Below are positions 20,133 through 28,729 of a stretch of DNA of 38,010 nt, piece after piece; positions within the stretch are counted from its first letter, which is position 1, and each line of letters opens with the position of its first letter. Position numbers and translations under genes: made by a program. Source of the stretch: Chara braunii (Eukaryota; Streptophyta; Charophyceae; Charales; Characeae). The DNA lies in NCBI GenBank assembly GCA_003427395.1, contig BFEA01000111.1:1684642-1722651 (forward strand), read 5' to 3'. The notes beneath the pieces were generated by a model, which searched no databases, was not told the origin of the DNA, and worked only from the letters and a program-made list of their open reading frames with translations.

Positions 20133-20913
20133 CTCCTAGCCGGCAAATCAAACTCCAGCATGTCGGCCTCCACTACCTCTGGAGGCCTAGGCCATCTGGC
20201 ACTGCCGATAGCGAGCTCCACTATACGAGTTGTTCTACCATCGAACCACCTATAAGCACTGGCTGTCGCTAATCACTGCTCCCTCGCAGTCTCCGCTCCT
20301 AGTGCGTCTCGCCCGTACCCCGCCTACTAGGTCCAGACGGCGACTCCTATCTTGGGGAAGTGGGCGTCGGTGACGTCGATTTCCTCCTCCGAGTCAGAGT
20401 CGACCCAGTCAGGCTCCCAGACGTCCTCGTCGTCCTCACGCTCCCACCCCTCGTCGTCGAAGTCGTCCTCGACGTGGTATGGCTGGAGCCCGATCGCCCG
20501 ATAATAACGCCTCAACTTATACTCACGTATCAGGGGTCCGTCAGGTGCGTCACTCCACAGACTCTCCCAGTCCTCCCAAAAAAGCCTGCCTATGTAGGTG
20601 ACGTACTCCGGTCCTGTCCTAAGTGCCCTATCCAGCCACTCCCAGACATACGAGGGCGGCGGCACCCTTCTCTGGATATCGTCCCCTAACGAACGGATCA
20701 ACTCTATCAGCTGGACCCTCTCGTCTCCCTAACGAAGACCTCCTGTTGCGAGCGAGTAATGCAAGTAGTGCTCGTCTAGACTGCTCCTAACAAACGTCTG
20801 TAGCTCTCTATAGGCCAAGTATGTCTTTACTATACCCCCTACGCCTCCGAAGAGCGAGTCTACGACAAAAGAGGGGAGGACAACTCTCAAGGCGCTCGAC
20901 AAAGTGTTGCCGA
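20133..20913 (-). pseudogene. Inverted partial copy: C-terminus of A plus N-terminus of B
   Basis: Read on the minus strand from 20913, it encodes the C-terminal half of an A-type protein (to a stop at 20327). About 110 bp later comes a B-type N-terminus (VELAIGSARWPRPPEVVEAD, then LEFDLPAR) that ends at the N at 20132. In the A part, the LRWGDE of the other copies is LR-stop-GDE, because TGG has become TAG (20731-20729). It also differs in about a dozen residues (RTGPEYVTYI, QPYHVEDD, SEEEIDVTDAHFPKIGVAVW). The differences make it a real diverged copy rather than a duplicated read. Its inversion could be real or a scaffolding error at the N. Confidence 0.65.
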
Positions 20914-21490
20914 CGAGCGCCTTGAGAGCTATTCTCCCCTCTTTTGTCGTAGACTCGCTCTTCGGAGGCGTAGGGGGTATAGTAGAGACACACTTCGCCT
21001 ATAGAGAGCTACAAACGTTTGTTAGGAGCTGTCTAGATGAGCAGTACTTGCATTACTCCCTCGCGACAGGAGGTCTTCGTTGGGGAGACGAGAGGGTCCA
21101 GCTGATAGAGCTGATCCGTTCGTTAGGGGACGATATTCAGAGAGGGGTGCCGCCGCCCTCGTACGTCTGGGAGTGGCTGGATAGGGCACTTAGGATAGGA
21201 CCGGAGTACGTCACCTGCATAGGCAGACTTTTTTGGGAGGACTGGGAGAGTCTGTGGAGTGACGCACCTGACGGACCCCTGATACTTGAGTATCAGTTGA
21301 GGCGTTATTATCAGGCGATCGGGCTCCCGCCATATCGCGTCGAGGACGACTTCGACGACGAGGGGTGGGAGCGAGAGGACGACGAGGACGCGTGGGAGCC
21401 GGATTGGGTTGACCCAGAGAGTGAGGTTGACGAGCAGGAGGACGACACGGCAGACGCGCACTTCCCGCGTATAGGAGTACCGATTAGGGC
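20327..21490. repeat. Near-palindrome of about 575 bp per arm
   Basis: The inverted A-type copy (left arm, to 20898) and the next direct copy (right arm, from 20914) meet at CTCTCAAGGCGCTCG / CGAGCGCCTTGAGAG with a 15-bp spacer (20899-20913). A transcript across it would fold into a very long, slightly mismatched hairpin. Confidence 0.75.
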
Positions 21491-21494
21491 CTAG
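20914..21494 (+). CDS. C-terminal part of a second A-type ORF
   Basis: Open through the palindrome junction to TAG at 21492. Only the part from ALRAILPSFVVDSLFGG onward belongs to the family. The apparent TTG start inside the junction has no meaning, and an N-terminal half is missing. It shows the whole C-terminal region absent from ORF A: EYQLRRYYQAIGLPPY, then a strongly acidic tail with FDDEGWEREDDEDAWEPDW and a QEDDTADAH segment, ending RIGVPIRA. It is nearly identical to ORF A where they overlap (ERVQLIELIRSLGDD, YVTCIGRLFWED). ORF B begins 81 bp downstream. Confidence 0.6.
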
Positions 21495-21575
21495 GCAGAT
21501 TGTGCCACGAGGCGAGTGTGAGCTAGGCTATTCGGCAGTAGGGTGAGAGAGTGAGATAGGAGATCGTGCAGGCAG

Positions 21576-22688
21576 ATGGTAGAGGGGATCGAGAGAGTCG
21601 ACCTACCCTTTGGTGATTTCACATGGCGTAGACCACCCGAGATCACATCTCCTGACTTGGTGGAGCTTGATGTACCGGCCAGATGCGTCGATGAGCCAGG
21701 GCTGATTGACCAATGGGGGTCGAGTCGGCCGGGGCCAGACGCGCACCTATGGTCATATACCGTTCAGACTTACGAGTCAGACCCGCAGAGGTGGCGGGCG
21801 CCTGGCACGGTGTCCACAAAGGCCGTAGGACATATTTATTACTCACTTGAGGTGAGCGGCGTCGTCTATATCCAGGGCTTGGTGCATGGGTTCTGGCGGT
21901 ATGAGAGAGAGGTGAGAGAGATCCTGACATGCGTGATAGAGAGTGCACGAGAGGGGATTGAGGATCTGTATGGGCCTATCAGGGAGACGAGGATTACGTT
22001 TCGGATATGAGGGTTTGCCTTCCCGACAGTCCGACTACGCGCCAAGTTCCCGGTCTTTGTGGTGGAGCAGCTTTGGGGCTTGGGGCGTGTCGTGGAGAGA
22101 TATTTCTCGGCTCTAGAGCTCGACGGACTAACTAGAGGGCAGACGAACCGGGACTGGATTGCCTATGCACAGTTCGTAGGCGGGCCTCTTACTGGAGAGA
22201 GGGGGATACAACTCATAGAGTTCTTACGTGCTCTAGCGCCAACAACAGACCCCCACTCTTCCTTCCCGGGCCAGCCCTTGGAGTTCTGGCTGGCACTAGA
22301 TAGGGAGGTCCAGAGACCAGTGGATAGTTTGGAGGGGGTCGGACGACTCTTTAGCAAGACTCCCGGTGATAGGCCTGCTTCCCTCATCTCTATCTGGGAG
22401 TTGGAGGAGCATTACCAGAGGATATATCCAGATAGAGAGGAGCTCGGCTGGGACGGAGACGATCGAGACTGGGAATGCCTCAGCAACGCAGAGCCGTGGG
22501 GACAGGACAAGAGATTGTGGAGAGACGTGCCTGACGTAGGGCAGGGCGAGATTGGCGCCGATATAGATGGCCCGCAGGAGGACGGCTGGGGACATCTCCT
22601 TCAGGCCGAGGGACAGGAGGATACCCCATGGGGTCAGGGGGTAGATGAGGATGGAGATGAGGATATGCCAGATGCGCAAGACGATTAG
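21576..22688 (+). pseudogene. Extra ORF B, paralogue of A with one in-frame TGA
   Basis: ATG at 21576. The frame runs to 22688 (about 370 codons), interrupted only by TGA at 22008-22010; both halves are in the same frame. Aligned by eye with A: PDLVELDVPAR (A: GDQVELTLPGR), DAHLWSYTV (DAWLWIYRQ), FPVFVVEQLWGLG (LPSFVVDSLFGGVG), ERGIQLIEFLRAL (ERVQLIELIRSL), LEGVGRLF (YVTCIGRLF) and ELEEHYQRIY (QLRRYYQAIG). A tail rich in Asp/Glu/Gly/Trp follows, ending DMPDAQDD. The TGA falls where A has the Trp of LLIAW, so TGG has probably become TGA. The intact remainder suggests either a recent lesion or readthrough. Function unknown. Confidence 0.6.
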
Positions 22689-22795
22689 TGGCAGGGCATA
22701 TCCGGGCGTAGCTTAGAGAAGGGAGTAGGAGATCGGTTAGTAGGAAAAGGGAGAAACTTTAGGCAAGACGAGACTGGCAGTAAGAGCAGGAAGGG

Positions 22796-23032
22796 ATGAC
22801 AGACAGGGATACACTGAGAGTGACTCTTTCCTTACGACGAGATAGGACGGGCGGCTTGGAAGAAGAAGCGTTGGACAATGTTGAGCGACAGATCAGACTC
22901 ATGACGGAGCATGCCCTGGAGATACGGAGAGGCCAGAGATACGTCGAGTTTACTATCTACTTCCATGGAGCTGACGGGAGAGTGCTCAACACCTACTCGA
23001 CCATACTGGACCTGAGTGGGAGAGTTGTGTGA
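22796..23032 (+). CDS. Small ORF 1 (78 aa), second unknown family
   Basis: ATG at 22796, 107 bp after ORF B. An amphipathic pattern runs LRVTLSLRRDR, ALDNVERQIRLMTEH, then a likely beta stretch YVEFTIYFHGADGRV and YSTILDLSGRVV. It resembles the ORF at 23864 (YTVTVLLR..., ARDLIREHRADVLAQV, LMVWFHGYMRVEHY), which likewise follows an A/B/C-type ORF. Repetition of the pair 'large ORF plus small ORF' is the main reason to believe it is coding. Confidence 0.45.
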   Translation: MTDRDTLRVTLSLRRDRTGGLEEEALDNVERQIRLMTEHALEIRRGQRYVEFTIYFHGADGRVLNTYSTILDLSGRVV

Positions 23033-23167
23033 GGAGTTAGCAACATCGTGAGATAGGGAGCGTCGAAGGGAGTAGGGTGACACAGATCGAGAGAAGAAGT
23101 GGAGATGAGGAGTGACTCGGCGGCTTGACTAGCTTATGTTATCTCACGAGAGTCCGAATCCTATAGC

Positions 23168-23860
23168 GTGAGGAAACTTGTAAGACCCAGAGAGACGGTT
23201 GTTGGATATGATATTCCTTTTCCTGTGGGGTTAGAGGAGATTGGCTGTGTTCCGATACGTTACCTTGGGATGTGGCTGGCAGAGGGACTTTTCCTTTGGA
23301 CGGTGATACTGAAAGATAGACGACCCGGAATGACTCATGACCTAGAAGGGGTGGGACACCTGATAGCGGGCAGAGCTCATGATTTAGACGTAGGTCTGAC
23401 ACTCGCAGGGGCTAGCAAAGCTTGGTGGCGAAACGAGTTGTTGGCGAGAGTGATCGTTAATCAGCAACTGGCGAGACTCTATGGAGGAAGGTCGTACTGG
23501 AGTCGCTTGGTATACGGATCTCCGCATCCAACCCTCTACCCGAGAGAGGGTTGGCGATTTGGACTTCCTGCGTTCGTAATAGGGTAGACCTATGAGAGCG
23601 TAGACCGTCTGAGTATAGCAGTGGATCACGCACTTTACGCGCTTTGGGAGGGCTTAGCTCCCCGTTTCAAGGAAGCATACTACGCCATTTGTGTAAGGTG
23701 GGGGCCACCCAGCAGAGAGACGCTTGACGACATCATAAAAGTTACTTGCTGAGTGGACTGTTTGAGGCCAGTCGATCTGATTAGGTACTGCAGGAGACGA
23801 GCAGAGATTGATTATGTGGGGCTGGAGGATGTGAGATTTCTCTTCGAGGTTGCAGCTTAG
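23168..23860 (+). pseudogene. Extra ORF C, decayed paralogue of A and B
   Basis: The frame from about 23168 (no ATG; it opens with GTG) runs in one phase to a TAG at 23585, then on past a TGA near 23750 to a stop at 23859. Shared landmarks are LFLWTVILKD (B: AHLWSYTV), LEGVGHLIAG (TKAVGHIYYS), AWWRNELLARVIV (GFWRYEREVREIL), GLPAFVIG (LPSFVVDS), YYAICVRWG (YYSLATGGLRWG) and GLEDVRFLFE (YVTCIGRLFWE). There is no acidic tail; the frame ends shortly after the RFLFE landmark. The N-terminal end is also shorter than in A. It is probably inactive. Confidence 0.5.
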
Positions 23861-23863
23861 GGA

Positions 23864-24145
23864 ATGCCAGGGAGAACGGCAACTGTGATGCGTTTAGATA
23901 AGCAACTGGTAAGCACAGGGTACACTGTGACGGTACTTCTCCGAGCATACATAGATGAGGACTTGACGGTGAGGGAGTGCCGACTGCGAGCCAGAGATCT
24001 GATTCGCGAGCATAGAGCTGATGTACTGGCACAGGTGACCTTCCATACCTCGATTTTCTCTGATTTGATGGTATGGTTTCATGGTTATATGCGCGTGGAG
24101 CACTACCACGATGAGACGGTAGCAGAGGCTAGAGCGAGGGTATGA
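23864..24145 (+). CDS. Small ORF 2 (93 aa), paralogue of small ORF 1
   Basis: ATG at 23864, only a few bases after the end of ORF C, and stop at 24143. Contains TGYTVTVLLRAYIDED, a basic helix-like part (RECRLRARDLIREHRAD), then FHTSIFSDLMVWFHGYMRVE. The central VxVLLR and WFHG/YFHG features align with small ORF 1. No recognised domain. Its position behind ORF C repeats the order seen for ORF B and small ORF 1. Confidence 0.45.
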   Translation: MPGRTATVMRLDKQLVSTGYTVTVLLRAYIDEDLTVRECRLRARDLIREHRADVLAQVTFHTSIFSDLMVWFHGYMRVEHYHDETVAEARARV

Positions 24146-24175
24146 GGATGAGCTGGTGAAAGATGTGGACAGAGT

Positions 24176-24496
24176 ATGGAAGATGGAGATGAGGCGGTCG
24201 GAAGAGTGAGAAAACACATTAAAGAACCACTCTTGAACCAGGCAAAGGAGTTGGGGAACAAGATAAGGGAGAACGGGACGTGCCAGGATGAGGGCAAGCC
24301 GCGTAGGGTTGACCTCGTGACGAAAGAGTTAGAGAGTTTGTTCAGGGAGGATAGAGAGATTATCCAGGCGTGGAGATCAGACTTTTTGGTGAGGGTAAAG
24401 GCTAAGAACCTATCGCGCGAAGGAGCTAGGGAGAAGTCTGCAGAGGACGTGACAACGGAGGATAAGGTAACGCAGGGAGATAGCAACAGGACATGA
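24176..24496 (+). CDS. Small charged ORF (106 aa), unknown
   Basis: ATG at 24176, 30 bp after the previous ORF. Highly charged and probably helical (KHIKEPLLNQAKELGNKIRE, KELESLFREDREIIQAWR), without cysteines beyond one. Its stop overlaps the next ATG in ATGA (24493-24496). Such tight packing would be unusual for independent eukaryotic genes but fits a retroelement polycistron. Confidence 0.4.
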   Translation: MEDGDEAVGRVRKHIKEPLLNQAKELGNKIRENGTCQDEGKPRRVDLVTKELESLFREDREIIQAWRSDFLVRVKAKNLSREGAREKSAEDVTTEDKVTQGDSNRT

Positions 24497-25008
24497 GCGG
24501 GACGGCCCTACACACGACGGACAGGTACTCGTTGCATGTGGTAGGGAGACTGGACGGACCATTGGTGTTAGTGATCGCAAAGCTCCAGCTCCATACCAGG
24601 TTGTGTGTAGTTGAGGAGACAGAGTATGTTCGTCGTGCGCTACGTGAGGCTAGGGGAACAGGACTTCGGATTAGACTGGAAGGAGGACGAAGGATAAAAT
24701 ACGCACTTCGAGTAACACCTTTTGAAGGGCGGTCTCAGATAAGGGCATGGTACGAGACGACCAGAGAGGATGAGAGGTTGAAGATAAGTGAAGCCTGGAG
24801 AGTTGGAGAGCTAGGGAGAGTTATAGTAGATGGAGCGATACTGAGGGTGCTAGCTGCTCACGACCGATACTTTAGGGAATCGATAAAGACTTTAGAGGCC
24901 ATAGAGGATAGTGAAGATGAGGAAGATTTTGAGACGTTCTATGATATATTGGAGTTGTCGACGATGAGATTACGAGCGGCTATAACACTGACTTCCCTCA
25001 GATACTAG
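24493..25008 (+). CDS. ORF of 171 aa, unknown, acidic C-terminal part
   Basis: ATG at 24493 overlaps the previous stop. The N-terminal half (YSLHVVGRLDGPLVLVIAKL, then TEYVRRALREARGTGLRIRL, then KYALRVTPFEG) has a beta-helix-beta feel resembling small ORFs 1 and 2. If so, it is the third member of that family, fused to a C-terminal part with an acidic patch (EAIEDSEDEEDFETFYD). No known motif. The open length and its place in the block support coding. Confidence 0.45.
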   Translation: MSGTALHTTDRYSLHVVGRLDGPLVLVIAKLQLHTRLCVVEETEYVRRALREARGTGLRIRLEGGRRIKYALRVTPFEGRSQIRAWYETTREDERLKISEAWRVGELGRVIVDGAILRVLAAHDRYFRESIKTLEAIEDSEDEEDFETFYDILELSTMRLRAAITLTSLRY

Positions 25009-25114
25009 ACAAATTACCTTATAGCTGTCTGGGAGTTAAAGTAGGAGAAATACAAATTGAAAGCTCTTGGAAAGATAGTAGAGGTCAGTAAGGTTAGAGG
25101 GGCGGCTTTAGATG

Positions 25115-25438
25115 GCAGTAGGATGACAGTTTCCTCCTTTTGAGGGCTACCCGATTCAGAACGGACTAGATGATCTAGCAAGGAGGACGGAGATAGACGT
25201 TCGATGAATTTTGAGGGGTGCTAGTCGGGAGGCATTGGTTAGGCTTGGGGCTGCGATCTGCAGCAGGAGTAGAGATCCTATCACGGGTGTAGTGCAGATT
25301 AGGAGAGGCGCGACCTTGTTGGCAGATCCCGAGGGAGAGGTTTACATAGACACCGGGATTCTTGGGATAGAAGGAGAGCACGAGGTCTGCGACCGTAACG
25401 GAGTACTGGTGGCGGTAATCAGAACAGTCGAGAGCTAG
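25115..25438 (+). pseudogene. Fragmentary ORF before gag
   Basis: One phase reads PPFEGYPIQNGLDDLARR, then a TGA near 25205, then 75 codons to TAG at 25436 (GVVQIRRGATLLADPEGEVY, TGILGIEGEHEV, GVLVAVIRTVES). A further TGA stands just upstream, near 25127. FEG recalls VTPFEG of the preceding ORF. There is no ATG. It is likely the broken last member of the extra-ORF block; no family is recognised. Confidence 0.3.
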
Positions 25439-25473
25439 GACTGGAGACGAGTGCTAATCGTGACAAGGTAGCG

Positions 25474-25573
25474 GGTCCGGGCTGCTGCAACTGTCATAGG
25501 TCCGGGCTGAGAGTTCTGTCACAGGTCCGGGCTGCTGCAACTGTCATAGGTCTGGGCTGTACCCAACTACAAC
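25474..25573 (+). repeat. Four 25-bp repeats just before gag
   Basis: GGTCCGGGCTG (last copy GGTCTGGGCTG) starts at 25474, 25499, 25524 and 25549. Units 1 and 3 continue CTGCAACTGTCATA and unit 2 AGAGTTCTGTCACA. The array ends 13 bp before the gag ATG and lies in the transcribed region. Confidence 0.85.
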
Positions 25574-25585
25574 TTCTAGTAGCCT

Positions 25586-27973
25586 ATGGAATCAGACACA
25601 ATGGGGCCACAACTGACCACGACAGAAACAGGAGAGGAGTACAAGACATCGCCCGACCGAGCACTGAGGGATCTGAAGGAACGAATTAGCCAGGGAGCAC
25701 CGCTGAGATTGGCTGACCAAACCAATGACGGAGAGCCCGACGTAATGGGCGAGCCAGTCGTGACAGAGCTGGAGGAGGCTCTGAAGACTGGGACCTCGAG
25801 CGCTCGACGAGAAGCGACGACACAACGCTCCCCTGAGTATGAACGAAGAGAAACCCGGGCGGAAAGGCGCAGGGACGACTGGAGAGAGAGTCCGCAAGAT
25901 TCCTATTGGAGAGATAGAGACAGGGATAGAGCACTGCCCCGACGTGTCTTCGACCCCCAGACGGGGGAGTCACATCTGCTCCCTTATGAGAGCAAGGATC
26001 GTTATATTATTACCACTAGGCCTCGGAGCCTCCTACTTTCAGGGGCTATGGTATCACAGAATATCTGGAGAAGTGGGAGCTTCATGCTAGCCGGAGTCAG
26101 TGGTATGAGGAAGAGATCATAGAAAACTTCCTATTTAATGTGGATCCAAGTCTCAGCAAAGAAGTAAAGGAAGCCCGACCGAAGGATGGAAAATGGACTA
26201 CGTATAAGAAGAACCTCATTGAGCTTTACAAATTAGAAGATAACAAGTACTCCATCAAGGAAGTTGAGACTATGAATCCGGATGAGGACGAGAGCGTACA
26301 GACATTCGGAAAACGTTTTCAGAAGATCTCTGACGTACTGATGAAGAAGGGGAAAATCTCAGAAGTCGAGCACTGTACGATCTTCATTGGACACCTGTCC
26401 AACGGTAGACAAAAGAATATACTTAGAGATCTCCTGTGCGACAAGCTTGACTTCCCTGAAGTCCTAAAGCTCGCGATAAAGGCAGAGGCAGACGACTACA
26501 AGGACTTGGTATGGAGAGGAATGAGAAGGCGTGATTTCTTTCTCTATAAGGAGTATGCCACTGATAGATGTCCTGATTTCAAGGACTATCCCTGGTCGGA
26601 AAAGAATGAAGCCGTGGCTGAGGAAGTGAAGGAGATAAGGGACATGGTAAAGGGATTGACAAGACAGGTTACAAAGATTGTGACCACCACAGGAGCCACG
26701 ACTGACCGGGACAAACCCGGAGGGCCCTATTCACTTCGCTGGGACCGGAAGAACACCGATTCCTGGAGGAGTGTCGAGGATAGAAATCCTAGAACGCTGA
26801 CTGATTATCGTGCGAGGGAAAGGGAGAGAGACGATGAGCCATGGCGACGTAGGGATGATGATATAGACCGGGACCGCAGGGCTCGCGAGACGTATGGGCG
26901 AGTTAGGAGACTGGATGATTACTCGCGTAGCCCTCGCTATGAGGCTGATGGGGGTAGAGGTGACTCTCGAGGCCGGTGGGAGTCAGATCAGGGTCGGCGA
27001 GACGGATACAGGGACGACAGATATGAGAGATCGGACCGAGATGGATATAGGGACGACAGATATGAGAGGTCGGATCGAGATGGATACAGGGGTGGCAAGC
27101 ATGAGAGAGGAGATCGAGACGGAGACCGACGAGATGACTCGCGCGGACGGTATAACCGCGGGGGATTCACGAGGGCGCAGCGTAACGATTCGAGGGGGGT
27201 GGTACGACCGAGGAGATCGACGTGATGAATCGCGCGGACGATACGGCCATGGGGACCGCCGGAATGACTCACGGGGACGATATGAGCAAGGAGGATCCGG
27301 AGGAGATCGCCGCAATGATTCGCGCGGCCGAAATGAGAGAGGGGGATATGGCGTGTCATCCAATCCGCATACAAAGTCCCCAGACCCCAGAGCAGCGAGG
27401 GGTTCGACCTCCAGGAGCGCAGACGACAGACCACTCACTCCCAGGAACTTTTGCGTCTACTGTAGAGGGGATGATCATATCAAGAGAGGCTGCCCGGATC
27501 TCAAACGGGCAATAGATGAGGGACTTGTCGTGCTTGATAACCGCAAGTACGTTAAGTGGGCAGATGATCTGGGAGACGTATCGATGTCCCCTTCGATGAA
27601 GGAGAATGTTGAAGCAAGGAGAGTAAAGCCGAGTAAAGGAAAGGAGCCGGTTAGGAGCCAGAGCATCAAGATAACTTTCGAAGGAGATATGGCAACCACA
27701 CCCATAAGGGTGACAGCTACCAAGTCGGCGAGAGGGTCTACATCGAAGAAGACTGACACGGATTACGTGATGGCGGAGAAGGATGGACAGCGGATCGATG
27801 GAGAGGAGGTTATTCTTTCACCGCGAAAACGGGGAGTGAAGAAATTCTTGATGAAGAGTTCGTTGGATGAGATTGACACAGTCGAGCCACTGAGACGGGC
27901 CCTTCAGCAGCCCATGCAATGCTCTATTCTGGAATATCTGGCAGCATCCAAGCCGGCTCGCGACGAGTTATAG
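25586..27973 (+). pseudogene. gag: Gag polyprotein, two frameshifts, CCHC zinc knuckle
   Basis: The structural protein that forms the virus-like particle and binds RNA. ATG at 25586; an acidic/basic N-terminus runs to about 26020. One base is then out of phase and the capsid part follows (EPPTFRGYGITEYLEKWELH at about 26033, FLFNVDPSLS, to the frame end at 27225). It is followed by a long Arg/Asp/Gly/Tyr-rich repeat (RYERSDRDGYRDD units, about 26990-27160). A run of six G at 27195-27200 has one G too many; beyond it the frame continues as GWYDRGDRRDESRGRYGHG to the zinc knuckle CVYCRGDDHIKRGC (27452-27493; C-x2-C-x4-H-x4-C). A TAG ends it at 27971, and a second stop, TGA, follows at 27983 in the same phase before protease. 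The G-run slip could be a sequencing error. Confidence 0.75.
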
Positions 27974-28729
27974 ATGATCACGTGAAAGACTCGCATACCT
28001 CTAACAAAGGACGCTCAGGTGGCCCCTAAGCCGGATGCTCCTACAGTAGCAGTATCGGAGGTGAATGCTAGAGCAGATCGCATGGCGACAGTTCTTCTTG
28101 ATGGGATGGAAGGTGTGCCTCCAGACAAGTTTTACATACTTGGTAGTGGGACCGTGGAGGCGATCCTAAACGACAGAGCGGTTTTAGATGCTGTGATCGA
28201 TAACGACAGTGAGGCTGTCATTATAGACGAGGATCTGGCAGAGCAAGTTGGACTGGGACTCGATAGGTCATACTTATTCGAGATAGAGACGGCTGATGGG
28301 AGAAAGCAACAGATCACAAGAGTTTGTCACAAGGCAGCCATAAAAGTCCAAGGGGTACGAGTGACTCTGCCAGTCTTTGCAGTCAAGAACTGCATCTCTG
28401 ACCTGCTCTTGGGACGGACGTGGTTGAGCCACGTGCATGCGGTGACGATAGAGCGACCGGACGGGAGCCAAACACTGTCCATTAAGAAGCTAGATTAGAC
28501 GCGGATTATGATAGAGATGGTGGAGCCTCGAGACCCGAGGAACAGAGCAACTCTCGCTGTAGGTGCGGGACCCAGTGATCGGGTTAAGTCATTGCCTATC
28601 TCCAGCCGCGCGGTGCGATTTCGCGAGAAGAAGTATGAACCTCTGCTCACAGAGGAAGAAGGCCGGATTGCAGAAGTGGAAGATTTAGGGAGTCGGCTGA
28701 TAGTGGACGGCAACTCGTATCCAAAGTAG
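27974..28729 (+). pseudogene. pol: Retroviral-type aspartic protease, active site altered
   Basis: Continues in the phase of the gag end. The core is AVIDNDSEAVIIDEDLAEQV, with the hydrophobic strand LPVFAVKNCISDLLLGRTWL later, as in Ty3/gypsy proteases that cut the polyprotein. The catalytic motif should be D-x-G-S/A. Here it is D-N-D-S (28199-28210), because the Gly codon GGC reads GAC. TAG codons interrupt the phase at 28496 and 28727; between them lies a linker (MIEMVEPRDPRNRATLAVGA...). A one-base phase change follows before the reverse transcriptase. Protease activity is unlikely. Confidence 0.7.

Noticed and set aside
20327-20701. Independent minus-strand gene
   Set aside because: It is the inverted copy of the A-type ORF and starts only after a TGG-to-TAG stop.
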